Of a stretch of DNA of 64,000 nucleotides, positions 35,789-45,266 are shown piece after piece (the first letter of the stretch is position 1; each line of letters starts with the position of its first letter). The notes beneath the pieces are model-generated. The model did no database searches. It saw only the letters and a list, made by a program, of their open reading frames with translations, and had not been told where the DNA came from. The position numbers were made by a program, and so were the translations under genes. Location of the stretch: positions 221,794-285,793 of the forward strand of contig CBHWDO010000004.1 of NCBI GenBank assembly GCA_966112615.1, read 5' to 3'. Origin of the DNA: Flavitalea sp966112615 (lineage in GTDB: Bacteria > Bacteroidota > Bacteroidia > Chitinophagales > Chitinophagaceae).

Positions 35789-36775
35789 TTATTGGAGGTA
35801 TTGTGGGAAATAGTTTATGAAAATAGCGTAAGCAAATACCAGCCAGTGAAGGATCACTGCCAGTTTCCCTTTCGCATAGAAATAAGCAGCGCCATGGAAT
35901 GCGGCCAGCGGGATCAAACAACAGATCCAATTAACATACCTGTCGCCTCCACTTACCAGTATCAGCAATACGGATATGATCAGGAAATTCAGCAGTACAC
36001 TCCAGGTCTTGCGAACCTGGATCAGCATTTTATTGAGGTTATCCTGTACAAAAAATCCTCCCATGATGAATGGCACAACCAGGAGCACCAGGCTTCCGGT
36101 GATATATAACGATCCCGGAATTGCAGGCAGGTCAAAGCTTATCGAAGGAATGAGTTTGGCCAAGGTAAACTTATCAGAGAGGTATAAATAAACCGCCAGG
36201 AAATAGAACGGAGTGGTAACCCCCAATATTCCGATCAGCCATTCCCTTATTCTGAATGGTCTCATGATGAACAGTGAAAAAGGGATCAGCAACAGGAACA
36301 TCAGGGCTGATTCATAGAACAAAACCATCAAACCCAGTATCAATCCAATGTTGAAAACTGCAACATTCGGCAAGTTGGTATTATAAAGATTGACCACCCG
36401 GTAAAACATCCAGATCAGGAAGGTATTGATGATCAATGGAGCTGAAAATTGTGTCCACTCCGGGAATAAAGAACTTAAGAGGATATAGCTCATAGCCGTC
36501 AGGTAATTCGGCTTAATGAACATCTTCTTATTATTACAGATCCGGTTCAGCAAAAATGCCTGTACCAGTACCAGGATAAATGCGATAAGGTTATAAATAA
36601 CAGGATGGATATTCAAGGGATTTAAGAAATCCAGCAAGGCATTATAGAGAATATTGTCCTCCCGCTGCCTTAATGGTGGTAGCGGATTAAGAAAGGAGGC
36701 AAACTTAAGTGCCGCGGCATAAAAGAACAGGATAAAGGTATTGCCGGGGTTTTTCTGCTTTAGAATTCCTATCAA
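35789..36775 (-). CDS. DUF6427 family membrane protein
   Basis: A 328-residue polytopic inner-membrane protein, with about nine hydrophobic helices across the whole length. It starts MIGILKQKNPGNTFILFFYAAALKFASFL, typical of the Bacteroidota DUF6427 group. The function is unknown. It lies 12 bases from the upstream exported protein on the same strand and 51 bases from purQ, so the three probably form one transcript. Confidence 0.7.
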   Translation of the reverse strand: MIGILKQKNPGNTFILFFYAAALKFASFLNPLPPLRQREDNILYNALLDFLNPLNIHPVIYNLIAFILVLVQAFLLNRICNNKKMFIKPNYLTAMSYILLSSLFPEWTQFSAPLIINTFLIWMFYRVVNLYNTNLPNVAVFNIGLILGLMVLFYESALMFLLLIPFSLFIMRPFRIREWLIGILGVTTPFYFLAVYLYLSDKFTLAKLIPSISFDLPAIPGSLYITGSLVLLVVPFIMGGFFVQDNLNKMLIQVRKTWSVLLNFLIISVLLILVSGGDRYVNWICCLIPLAAFHGAAYFYAKGKLAVILHWLVFAYAIFINYFPQYLQ

Positions 36776-36787
36776 AGGGATTGGGTT

Positions 36788-38314
36788 TTAAAAATCTACT
36801 TTCGCAAAGGTCAGGTAATTCCTGTAAAAGCAGGGTATTAAAACTGACCTGGCCCCGATCTGTTTTCCATATCTCGGCATAAATTCCACTCCCCTGTCGA
36901 GGTTCTTCAAAGTTGGATACCTGGTGATCTTTCCGTCAGGACCAATACTCTGATCCGTCAGCAATAAAGATCTTCTTTCATTCTGGTTGAATAAAAAGTG
37001 TAATTCCGAACCTGTCACCAGCATCAGGTAAGAAACCAATGCATCACTTTCATCATCAAACTGGCTCTTTGGAATCACATTGCTCCATTCTACTTTACCA
37101 TCTTTATCAAACGAAAGCACCATAATATTATCAGCATGATACCTGGTAGCCTGCCCGGTATTATACCGGTTAAAAGGTGATCCGAAAGGACCGTAAAATG
37201 GCGAATAATAATAGTTCAGCGGAGAATTCCATGGACTGTTCCATCCCATATATTCCCATCGGTTAAAGGCATTTCCGCGGGTTGTGGTGTACATGGATTC
37301 GTTCACCAGCAAATAACCTCCATCTTTCCTTAGAATGATATTCTTGATGAAATAATCATTGAAAGCCAGCTTCACATTGGCATCCGGCCCCTTTGCCTGC
37401 CTACGTAATTCTTCACTGAAGGAATATTGGGTCGACTTAACAATGGAATCCATCTTACTATCAAAGACCACGCTGTACAGCCCTTCGATATTGCCGCGCT
37501 TCTGTTTGTAATAGAAAGCAGTAAAGAAATAACGTTTATTGGTATTATCAATCTTCAACTTGATCTCATCCAGGATCTTGCCGCCTCCGGCCAGGTCCCT
37601 GACAAGAAAGTTTTCTGAATTGGGTTGAAGGGTTACCAGTTTTAAACCTGTCACATATTCGCTTCCATTCTTCCTGATATAGACTCCAAAAACAAGCCCT
37701 CCATCGTTGTCAAGAAGAAATTCAGTGAAGTAATCATTTCTTTCTTCCATGGGAAGGGTAAGCTGTTTCTTGCTTAACAGGTTCAGGTTTCCGTCGAACA
37801 GGTTAGAAGTAAACAGGAAACGTTTTGGATCCTTGGAATTGATCTTGAGGACCATGATCTTCTGCTTATCGTCAGAAAAGATCGTTGTATAGATCTTATT
37901 GCTCGCTGCCCAGTTGATCCTGGTTGTATCGAGCACAACAGGATCCATGATCCTTTTACCTTCACCATTGATCTTTACAGCAGCACAATACACAATATCC
38001 TTTTTCTGGTATTGGTAGATCATGTAGGCAAAATCATTGTATGGAATGAAGTCAACATTGATCCAGCGTTCATCCATGAAATTCAGGTCGATCTTATTCA
38101 ATTCCTTCATCTCATTATCATACACACTGATATTATTGCTGGAACGGTTGTTCTTAAATATGAGGATATTACCTCCCACTTTCCCGATGATCTCGAAGTT
38201 TGTTCTCCTGGAATCATTTCGGTCAGGTTCAGTATAATTGATCCTTTGTGCGGAAAGGGAAGTCACGAACAATGTCAGCAAGGCCGTCAGTACAAACAAC
38301 TTATTGAATCTCAT
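36788..38314 (-). CDS. Exported protein of unknown function, propeller-like
   Basis: A 508-residue exported protein. The ATG at 38314 gives the signal MRFNKLFVLTALLTLFVTSLSAQ; the frame is open about 39 codons further up but has no signal peptide there. The body has repeated beta-rich segments (NISVYDNEMKELNKIDL, NIMVLSFDKDGKVEWSNVIPKS) suggesting a beta-propeller, and an Asn/Tyr/Pro-rich insert (about 370-395, YMGWNSPWNSPLNYYYSPF). No catalytic motif is recognised. It is the first gene ahead of DUF6427 and divergent from kup. Confidence 0.55.
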   Translation of the reverse strand: MRFNKLFVLTALLTLFVTSLSAQRINYTEPDRNDSRRTNFEIIGKVGGNILIFKNNRSSNNISVYDNEMKELNKIDLNFMDERWINVDFIPYNDFAYMIYQYQKKDIVYCAAVKINGEGKRIMDPVVLDTTRINWAASNKIYTTIFSDDKQKIMVLKINSKDPKRFLFTSNLFDGNLNLLSKKQLTLPMEERNDYFTEFLLDNDGGLVFGVYIRKNGSEYVTGLKLVTLQPNSENFLVRDLAGGGKILDEIKLKIDNTNKRYFFTAFYYKQKRGNIEGLYSVVFDSKMDSIVKSTQYSFSEELRRQAKGPDANVKLAFNDYFIKNIILRKDGGYLLVNESMYTTTRGNAFNRWEYMGWNSPWNSPLNYYYSPFYGPFGSPFNRYNTGQATRYHADNIMVLSFDKDGKVEWSNVIPKSQFDDESDALVSYLMLVTGSELHFLFNQNERRSLLLTDQSIGPDGKITRYPTLKNLDRGVEFMPRYGKQIGARSVLIPCFYRNYLTFAKVDF

Positions 38315-38490
38315 TTCGAAAAGTCCTTTTCTTGTAAATGTCATTAATTGGAAAATTAAGAAAACTGCCTGAGGCAGCCAATCAATTCCCGTATTTATTG
38401 TAACGAAACAAAAGACGCCTTGTTGCGGCATTTTGGTTGGTTCGATAATTTACTGGCAATAAATGGACTATTTTAAAAGTTTTTTAAATA

Positions 38491-38521
38491 TACCTTTGTC
38501 ATCCCCTTCCATGTTGGAAGG
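38491..38521 (+). promoter_or_regulatory. kup -7 element and leader hairpin
   Basis: TACCTTTG (38491-38498) matches TAnnTTTG. A CCTTCC-ATGTT-GGAAGG hairpin (38505-38521) begins at about the first transcribed base, and 25 bases separate it from the coding start. The hairpin may stabilise the 5' end or regulate; unproven. Confidence 0.5.
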
Positions 38522-38546
38522 CTAGTCAGGAATTATACCTATTACA

Positions 38547-40535
38547 GTGGGCAAACAAATGAACAGAGCATCCGCAGCGGGAATACTCATAGCGCTGGGG
38601 ATCATATACGGGGATATCGGGACCTCACCTCTTTACGTTCTGAACGCTATTATCAGCGGAAAGGTTATCGATGAAAAACTGATCGTCGGGGCACTATCCT
38701 GTATCATCTGGACCCTCACACTTCAAACTACCATCAAATATGTTGTGCTTACTCTGAAAGCCGACAACCGTGGGGAAGGTGGGATCTTTTCTTTATATGC
38801 CCTCGTGAGGCGACAGAAAAAATGGCTCGTGATCCCCGCCATGTTAGGTGGGGCGGCACTCCTGGCAGATGGAATGATCACACCACCGATCTCAGTGACT
38901 TCCGCCATCGAAGGACTTAAAAACATACCACATATCGGAAGGATCGAATCAATGACCATCGTTTACATCGTTCTGGGAATTCTTTCGATCCTTTTCTTTT
39001 TACAGCAATTCGGTTCTGCGAACATTGGAAGGTTGTTCGGGCCTATCATGACCACCTGGTTCCTGATGCTGGCTTCATTGGGTATCCTTCACCTGTTCGA
39101 TGACCTGCATATCTTCAAAGCTTTCAACCCTTATTACGCAATCAATTTGCTGGCAACTTATCCCAAAGGATTCTGGATCCTGGGTGGAGTTTTTCTCTGT
39201 ACCACGGGTGCGGAAGCATTGTATTCAGATCTTGGTCACTGTGGAAGAGCCAATATCCGGTACTCCTGGGTTGGTGTGAAAACCTGTCTCATCCTTAATT
39301 ACCTTGGACAGGGCGCCTATCTTCTATCACATTTTAAAGGACAGGAAATCACCAAAGAAATGATCTCGCTTGGATTCAACCCATTTTACAAGATCATGCC
39401 CGAATGGTTCCTGGTGATTGGGATCATTATCGCTACAGCCGCCGCTATCATTGCGAGCCAGGCATTGATCTCCGGATCATTCACACTGATCAGTGAAGCG
39501 ATGCGATTGAATCTCTGGCCAAAGATGAAGATCAATTATCCAACAGAAGAAAGAGGGCAGTTATATATTCCAGGCATCAACCTGCTGTTGTTCCTGGGTT
39601 GCGTAGGTATCACACTGTATTTTAAGGAAGCGGCCAAAATGGAAGCTGCATACGGGTTAGCGATCACGATGTGTATGATCGCAACCACGATACTGTTTGC
39701 GAATTTCCTTGTCTCGCGAAGGGCACCTCGGCCTTTCATCTATTTGTTCCTGATCACTTATTTATCCATTGAATTATCCTTCCTGTTTGCTAACCTGGAA
39801 AAATTCCCACATGGTGGATTCATTGCTTTGATTGTTGGAGGTGGTTTGTTCTTTGTGATGTATGTGTGGTACAGGTCGAGGAAGATCAAGAATCGTTACG
39901 TGGAATTCGTGCGCATGGAACATTATATCCCGCAGATCCAGGAATTGAGTAATGACAGGACCGTTCCAAAATATGCCACACACCTGGTGTACCTCACCAG
40001 TGCAAATAATCCAAAAGAGATCGAGCATAAGATCATCTATTCAATATTGAACAGGAAGCCAAAGCGCGCAGATATTTATTGGTTTGTTCACGTGGATACA
40101 CTTGATGATCCATACACTTGTGAATACACGGTTGAACACATTATTCCAAATGATATCATTCGAGTGGAATTCAGGCTGGGCTTCAGAATGCAGCCGAAGA
40201 TCAACCTGATGTTCAGAAAAGTTGTTGCTGATCTAGTGCAGAATAAGGAAGTGAATATTACCAGTCGATATGAAAGTTTAGAGAAGAATAATATTGTTGG
40301 TGACTTCCAGTTCATCGTGATGGAAAAATACCTGAGCCAGGATAATGAATTACCGATCATCGAACGACTGATCATGAAATTGTATTTCTTCCTGAAAGAA
40401 TATAGTTTATCTGAAGAAAAAGGATTTGGTCTCGATTCCTCGACTGTGGTAACTGAGAAGTTCCCACTCATTGTTGCGCCTGTTACAAATCTTAAGTTGA
40501 AACGAATCTTTGAGGATAATGAAAATACGATCTAG
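38547..40535 (+). CDS. kup: KUP-family potassium transporter
   Basis: A 662-residue proton/potassium symporter for K+ uptake in the inner membrane. About twelve helices cover residues 10-450, with the family signature GILIALGIIYGDIGTSPLYVL at the N-terminus and a soluble C-terminal domain from about 455. The start could be GTG 38547 or ATG 38559; both leave the first helix intact. Rhodanese follows after 2 bases, so the two are likely co-translated. Confidence 0.96.
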   Translation: MGKQMNRASAAGILIALGIIYGDIGTSPLYVLNAIISGKVIDEKLIVGALSCIIWTLTLQTTIKYVVLTLKADNRGEGGIFSLYALVRRQKKWLVIPAMLGGAALLADGMITPPISVTSAIEGLKNIPHIGRIESMTIVYIVLGILSILFFLQQFGSANIGRLFGPIMTTWFLMLASLGILHLFDDLHIFKAFNPYYAINLLATYPKGFWILGGVFLCTTGAEALYSDLGHCGRANIRYSWVGVKTCLILNYLGQGAYLLSHFKGQEITKEMISLGFNPFYKIMPEWFLVIGIIIATAAAIIASQALISGSFTLISEAMRLNLWPKMKINYPTEERGQLYIPGINLLLFLGCVGITLYFKEAAKMEAAYGLAITMCMIATTILFANFLVSRRAPRPFIYLFLITYLSIELSFLFANLEKFPHGGFIALIVGGGLFFVMYVWYRSRKIKNRYVEFVRMEHYIPQIQELSNDRTVPKYATHLVYLTSANNPKEIEHKIIYSILNRKPKRADIYWFVHVDTLDDPYTCEYTVEHIIPNDIIRVEFRLGFRMQPKINLMFRKVVADLVQNKEVNITSRYESLEKNNIVGDFQFIVMEKYLSQDNELPIIERLIMKLYFFLKEYSLSEEKGFGLDSSTVVTEKFPLIVAPVTNLKLKRIFEDNENTI

Positions 40536-40537
40536 CA

Positions 40538-40825
40538 ATGAAGGAGATCAGTTATGAAGCATTAAGATCGCGACTGGAAAATAAAGAAGATATTATTTTG
40601 ATAGATGTCAGAGAGCCTCATGAACATGAGGCTTTCAACATTGGTGGAAAGCTCATTCCCTTAACCGAACTGATGGAACACATGGATGAGATCCCAAAGG
40701 ATAAGGAAGTTGTATTGTATTGCAAGATGGGCGTCCGCAGCCAGATTGCCATCCAGAGACTGGAACGATTTGGATTTACGAATTTGGTGAATTTGACTGG
40801 AGGGGTGGGAAGAGGGAGGAGATGA
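40538..40825 (+). CDS. Rhodanese-like protein, C-terminus overwritten by repeat
   Basis: A 95-residue single-domain rhodanese fold. The active loop is Y-C62-K-M-G-V-R-S, with the Asp-containing LIDVREPHEHEAF near 27. These proteins transfer sulfane sulfur or bind thiols. The normal family end (GGI-x-AW followed by about ten residues) is missing: after NLTGG the frame reads VGRGRR from GGGAGG-type repeat DNA, and the stop TGA lies within the array. The last helix residues may thus be lost. It is 2 bases downstream of kup. Confidence 0.85.
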   Translation: MKEISYEALRSRLENKEDIILIDVREPHEHEAFNIGGKLIPLTELMEHMDEIPKDKEVVLYCKMGVRSQIAIQRLERFGFTNLVNLTGGVGRGRR

Positions 40826-40900
40826 GGAGATGAGGAGGTGAGGAGGTGAGAAGATGAGGAGGGGTTCCTCAACTACTCAACTACTCACCTCCTTTTTTTC
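40814..40900. repeat. GAGGAGGT-type 8-base arrays forming a hairpin with T-run
   Basis: The left arm 40814-40862 has GAGGAGAT/GAGGAGGT units. The right arm 40867-40893 has CTCAACTA, CTCAACTA, CTCACCTC units. GAGGAGGTGAG pairs with CTCACCTCCTT and a run of seven T follows, so the structure could double as a terminator for kup-rhodanese. The left arm overlaps the rhodanese coding end. Confidence 0.82.
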
Positions 40901-40923
40901 TTATCTTCCAGAAAAACCGCCCA

Positions 40924-41700
40924 TTGTTAATTGCCTTCCTTTCCATAGTATCCCTTCTCCTCCTCATCTATTTTTTGCAGGAAAAATTCATTTTCAAACC
41001 GGAACGACTAAAAAAAGATTTTCAGTATGAATATGATATCCCGTTCAGGGAACTGAATTTTTATATTGAAGAAGGAGTAGTGATCAATGGACTTCATTTC
41101 TATCGCGAAGCACCAAAAGGATTGATCCTTTATTTCCATGGCAATTCAAGGAGCATTAAAGGATGGGCTAAATATGCGCGTGATTTTTACCGGTATGATT
41201 ATGATGTTGTGCTCGTTGATTATCGTGGATTTGGAAAAAGCACGGGTGAAAGAAGTGAAAAAGAGATGTTGAATGATATGCAGTTTGTCTATCGCGAATT
41301 AGCATCACAGGTCAGTGAACATCATATCATCGTTTATGGAAGAAGCCTGGGAAGCGGGTTTGCAGCGAAAGTGGCTTCCGAGAACAAACCAAGATACCTG
41401 ATCCTTGATTCACCATATTACAGTTTCAGAAAAGTAGTAGAAAGATTCATTCCGATACTCCCGGTGAGATTGGTTTTACGATATCAGTTAAGAACCGACA
41501 GGTGGATCAGGCATGTAAACTGTCATACCTACATTATTCATGGAACGCGCGACTGGCTGATCCCCATCAAACAAAGCAGGAAATTGCAGCAGATCAATCC
41601 ATCAAAGATCACATTGATCGCTATTGAAGGTGGCGGTCATAATAATCTTCCTTCGTTTCCCGAATACCATAATTTCATCCGGGATATTCTCAAATACTGA
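40924..41700 (+). CDS. Membrane-anchored alpha/beta hydrolase 1
   Basis: A 258-residue serine hydrolase with an N-terminal signal-anchor helix (about 1-17). The nucleophile elbow is G-R-S141-L-G-S-G, an upstream oxyanion segment is LYFHGNSRSIKGW, the acid is in HGTRDWL and the base His is in GGGHNNLPSFPEY near residue 238. It belongs to the same group as the adjacent paralogue, of unknown substrate. Only a TTG start is available, 24 bases beyond the repeat hairpin; the original start may have been lost to the repeat. Confidence 0.8.
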   Translation: MLIAFLSIVSLLLLIYFLQEKFIFKPERLKKDFQYEYDIPFRELNFYIEEGVVINGLHFYREAPKGLILYFHGNSRSIKGWAKYARDFYRYDYDVVLVDYRGFGKSTGERSEKEMLNDMQFVYRELASQVSEHHIIVYGRSLGSGFAAKVASENKPRYLILDSPYYSFRKVVERFIPILPVRLVLRYQLRTDRWIRHVNCHTYIIHGTRDWLIPIKQSRKLQQINPSKITLIAIEGGGHNNLPSFPEYHNFIRDILKY

Positions 41701-41710
41701 TATTTGCGCC

Positions 41711-42520
41711 ATGAATCCTAACAGAAAGAAACTCGTGATGCGTTATGTGAAGTTATTCCTGTTGCTGTACAACATCATCGGGTTACTACTTTATTATCTT
41801 CAGGACAAGATCCTGCTTCATCCCAAAGAATTACCGGCATCTCATTCCTTCAAAATTGATCAGCCATTTAAAGAAGTCAATATTCCATACCGGAAAGATG
41901 TAAATATTTCCATCGTTCAATTCACTACACCTGATACACCAAAAGGAGTTGTGTTGTATTTCCATGGAAACCGCGACAATATTGAAAGATATGCATCCCA
42001 GGCAAAGATGTTCACCAGCCAGGGTTATGAATGCTGGATGATGGATTTCCCCGGTTTTGGAAAAAGTACCGGGAAATTTTCTGAACAGGAATTGTACGAC
42101 TGGGCACTTATTTTTTACAAATTAGCAAGAGCAAAATATTCCCGCGACAGCATTGTTATATATGGACGTTCACTGGGATCAGGTGTTGCCTCGCAACTGG
42201 CATCTGTGCGTGATTGTAAGAAGTTGATTCTTGAAACCCCCTTCTATGATATCCCATCACTGGTAGGTCATTATGCACCGGTTTACCCGGTTTACCGCAT
42301 GATCAAATACAAATTCCCGGTGCATGAATACCTGAAGAATGTGACCGCTTCGGTATTGATCCTGCATGGCGACAATGACAGGACCACTCCCCTTTCAAAG
42401 ACTGAGAAGTTGAAAAAGTCTTTTAAACCTGGAGATGAATTTATTTTGATAGAAGGAGGAAGTCACAATGACCTGGCGAATTTTCCTGAGTTCAGGAAGA
42501 AGATTGAGGAGGCGTTGTAG
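41711..42520 (+). CDS. Membrane-anchored alpha/beta hydrolase 2
   Basis: A 269-residue paralogue of the preceding gene. The ATG at 41711 begins a hydrophobic anchor (about 10-27, YVKLFLLLYNIIGLLLYYL); the open frame upstream overlaps the neighbour. The nucleophile is G-R-S154-L-G-S-G, then HGDNDRTTPL (acid) and GGSHNDLANFPEF (base His). It arose by tandem duplication with the first. The stop TAG directly abuts CGGGCAGAC, the edge of palindrome copy 1. Confidence 0.82.
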   Translation: MNPNRKKLVMRYVKLFLLLYNIIGLLLYYLQDKILLHPKELPASHSFKIDQPFKEVNIPYRKDVNISIVQFTTPDTPKGVVLYFHGNRDNIERYASQAKMFTSQGYECWMMDFPGFGKSTGKFSEQELYDWALIFYKLARAKYSRDSIVIYGRSLGSGVASQLASVRDCKKLILETPFYDIPSLVGHYAPVYPVYRMIKYKFPVHEYLKNVTASVLILHGDNDRTTPLSKTEKLKKSFKPGDEFILIEGGSHNDLANFPEFRKKIEEAL

Positions 42521-42685
42521 CGGGCAGACCAGCGACCGAAGGGAGCTGGGCTGAACGCACCGTGCTGAACAAATACCGAAGGCATTTGGGCTGAACGAAA
42601 CCGGTTTTCCGTTCAGCCCAGTCACTTTCAGTGACTGTTCAGCCCGGTCCGTTCAGCCCAACTGCTCCACAGTTGGTCAGCCCGG
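42521..42685. repeat. GGGCTGAAC palindrome, copy 1
   Basis: A 165-bp element filling the whole gap between convergent stops. Outer stem CGGGCAGACC/GGTCAGCCCG; middle stem starting GGGCTGAACGCACC against CGGTCC-GTTCAGCCC; inner stem GGGCTGAAC/GTTCAGCCC. Side hairpins: A AGCGACC-GAA-GGGAGCT (5 of 7 pairs), B AAATACC-GAA-GGCATTT, C AGTCACT-TTC-AGTGACT (perfect), D AACTGC-TCC-ACAGTT. Confidence 0.92.
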
Positions 42686-44011
42686 TTAATCTCCCCAAAT
42701 CTCATCTTCGCCCTTCAGCCATCTTTTTACCAAAGCTGTGGTAACTGACTTCGGACGTTCGATCGGGAACGCAAGTGCACGGTCCCAGATAAGGCTCGAT
42801 AGAACTCCCAGTGCACGGCTTACGCCGAAAAGCACCGTGTAAAATTCATATTCTTTAAACCCATAATGAACCAGCAATGCACCACTGTGTGCATCCACAT
42901 TTGGCCATGGATTCTTGATCTTTCCTAATGATTGAAGAATTGGAGGTACCGCCTCATAAATGTTCCAAACTGTATTCACCAGTGGATCATCCGGCATATG
43001 CTTCTTACCAAATTCCATTTGAGCAGTGAAGCGTGGATCAGTCTTGCGTAACACCGCGTGACCATAACCAGGAACAACTTTACCGCTGTTCAATGTCTGC
43101 TGTACATATTCAGCGATCTGCTCCTTTGTAGGATTTTCAGAACCCAGGGATTCACGCATTTCAAAGATCCACTTGATCACTTCCTGGTTTGCAAGTCCGT
43201 GTAATGGACCAGCAAGTCCGTTCATACCAGCAGCCAGGCTGAGGTAAGGATCACTCAACGCAGATCCTACCAGGTGTGTAGTATGCGCTGAAACGTTACC
43301 ACCTTCATGGTCAGCATGAATGGTCATGTACAAACGCATGAGTTCCATAAAACTGAAATCATCATAACCCAACATATGCGCCAGGTTTCCGGCCCAGTCG
43401 AGCAACCCGTTAGGATGAATATGCTGATTTCCTTTATATTTTCTCCTGTAGATATAAGCTGCAATCCTTGGCAGACGTGCTATCAGATCCAATGAATCAT
43501 CGAATGCCGCATCCCAGTAATCCTTCTTGTTCATCCCTTCAGCATACCGCTTCGCGAAATTGCTTTCGGTCTGAAGTGCCATGATACCCGTAACAAACAT
43601 GGTCATCGGGTGAGTATGAAGAGGAAGCGCATCAATTGCATCAAACACATGGTTTGGTACATGAGAACGACGCTGTAACAATGAGGTTACATCCGCAACA
43701 TCTTCTTCAGTGGGCAATTCGCCCATCAGCATAAGAAAAAACAACCCTTCAGGAAGTGGTTCACTTCCATTAGGTGCCTTAGGTAATTTATCCTGCAATT
43801 CAGGAATTGAATATCCTCTGAAACGGATACCTTCCTGTGAATCGAGCAATGAAGTTTCAGAAACCAAACCGGTAATTCCTCTCATCCCCTGGTACACCTG
43901 TGAAAGTGTAACCTCTCCGATTTTCTTGTTACCATGTTCTTTCAATAACTCCTTAATTTCTGCAGCGGCAGCATCTGCCTTCTGTTTAAACCGTTCTTTA
44001 ATTAAAGCCAT
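42686..44011 (-). CDS. gltA: Citrate synthase
   Basis: A 441-residue enzyme condensing acetyl-CoA and oxaloacetate, the entry to the TCA cycle. The family core GLAGPLHGLANQEVIKW (catalytic His), GKVVPGYGHAVLRKTDPR (catalytic His) and a C-terminal NVDAHSGALL (catalytic Asp) are all present at about 265, 310 and 370. The length matches type II citrate synthases with the N-terminal extension. The minus-strand stop TAA touches palindrome copy 1. Confidence 0.97.
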   Translation of the reverse strand: MALIKERFKQKADAAAAEIKELLKEHGNKKIGEVTLSQVYQGMRGITGLVSETSLLDSQEGIRFRGYSIPELQDKLPKAPNGSEPLPEGLFFLMLMGELPTEEDVADVTSLLQRRSHVPNHVFDAIDALPLHTHPMTMFVTGIMALQTESNFAKRYAEGMNKKDYWDAAFDDSLDLIARLPRIAAYIYRRKYKGNQHIHPNGLLDWAGNLAHMLGYDDFSFMELMRLYMTIHADHEGGNVSAHTTHLVGSALSDPYLSLAAGMNGLAGPLHGLANQEVIKWIFEMRESLGSENPTKEQIAEYVQQTLNSGKVVPGYGHAVLRKTDPRFTAQMEFGKKHMPDDPLVNTVWNIYEAVPPILQSLGKIKNPWPNVDAHSGALLVHYGFKEYEFYTVLFGVSRALGVLSSLIWDRALAFPIERPKSVTTALVKRWLKGEDEIWGD

Positions 44012-44114
44012 GAGATAGTACGATTATGGGTGTTATGTCCGAAGAACAAATAAGAAGGCTTAAAGTTATACCAAAGCAGGTAAGTATAAAATTTTTTAAT
44101 CTCCTTTAAGAAAT

Positions 44115-45218
44115 CTACTTCGGTGCTTTACGATATAGCCAGATCCCCACCAGAATGAATATCAGGTTCGGCATCCAGGCTGCCAGTATGGGCGGAAAAT
44201 TTCCTTTGGTGGCAAAAGTGAGCGAGAATTTATCCATAACTACAAATATTGCTGCAAGGATGATCCCAACAGCCAGGTGCATTCCGCTACCTCCGCGGGT
44301 TTTCCTGGAAGCAACCACGGCTCCCATCAAGGTAAGAAGCACAACAGAAAATGGAGTGGCATCTCTCCTGAACCTTTCCACTTTATAATCATTGAGACCT
44401 TCAGTGCCCCGCTCCTCTTCCTGCCTGATAAAGGCTTTCAGTTCCGGGGTGGTCATCTTATCCTTGAAATATTTATCAGGTTTGATCTGGCTTGGTTTTA
44501 CTTTCAGATCAATATGCATTTCAGGGATCACTTTTAAATCCTCACGAATACCATCGATCTTTCTCTCCACGGCATTTTCAAGTTTCCAGGATTTCTTGGC
44601 TGTATCCCATTTCAAATAATCAGCTCTCAGGTTATACACTACCTGTGTCCCTTTCACGGTTTCCATGAAGAAACCGCCATAAGCCATCTTCGATGCGGTA
44701 TCATAATTTCGAAGACCCGCATAGGTATTCTTATTCACCCGCAGGTAATAATTACTTCCCTTACTGAGGTACTGACCGATCTCGTAGGAACTCTTGCTGT
44801 CAATATATTTTGATTTGAAATCGGCCAGCAACACCTGCGCCCTTGGGATCAGGTATTGATTGGCGAACCAGAAAATACCACCAAGGAACACCGCTCCCAC
44901 AAAATAGGGACGCAGCATTCTATTGAAACGAACACCTCCGGCAAGGATTGCCACTATCTCCGACCTGCCCGCCATTTTCGAAGTGAAGAAGATCACGGCG
45001 ATGAACACCATCAACGGGAAGATCATCGATATGATAAAAGGAATGAAGCCCGCATAATAGTGCGTGAGAATATAATAGGCACTTTGTCCGCTCTTCACGA
45101 AATCATCCGTACGCTCACTGGTATCGATCACCCCGGCAATGATTGAAAAGATCAGCACCATGAACAGCGTGGTCGACAAAAACTTCTTAAGTATGTACCA
45201 GTCGAGTTTTTTCAGCAT
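44115..45218 (-). CDS. LptF/LptG-family permease
   Basis: A 367-residue inner-membrane protein of the YjgP/YjgQ type, which with LptB extracts lipopolysaccharide from the inner membrane. Helices at about 12-32, 55-77, 98-118 and three near the C-terminus (about 280-362) flank a large periplasmic jelly-roll (about 125-270). MLKKLDWYILKKFLSTTLFMVLIF is the typical N-terminus. Whether F or G cannot be told. tgt lies 48 bases upstream on the same strand. Confidence 0.88.
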   Translation of the reverse strand: MLKKLDWYILKKFLSTTLFMVLIFSIIAGVIDTSERTDDFVKSGQSAYYILTHYYAGFIPFIISMIFPLMVFIAVIFFTSKMAGRSEIVAILAGGVRFNRMLRPYFVGAVFLGGIFWFANQYLIPRAQVLLADFKSKYIDSKSSYEIGQYLSKGSNYYLRVNKNTYAGLRNYDTASKMAYGGFFMETVKGTQVVYNLRADYLKWDTAKKSWKLENAVERKIDGIREDLKVIPEMHIDLKVKPSQIKPDKYFKDKMTTPELKAFIRQEEERGTEGLNDYKVERFRRDATPFSVVLLTLMGAVVASRKTRGGSGMHLAVGIILAAIFVVMDKFSLTFATKGNFPPILAAWMPNLIFILVGIWLYRKAPK

Positions 45219-45266
45219 ACAATGGAGGCGAAATTAAGCTATTGATTTTGTGGGAACAGTTAAATA

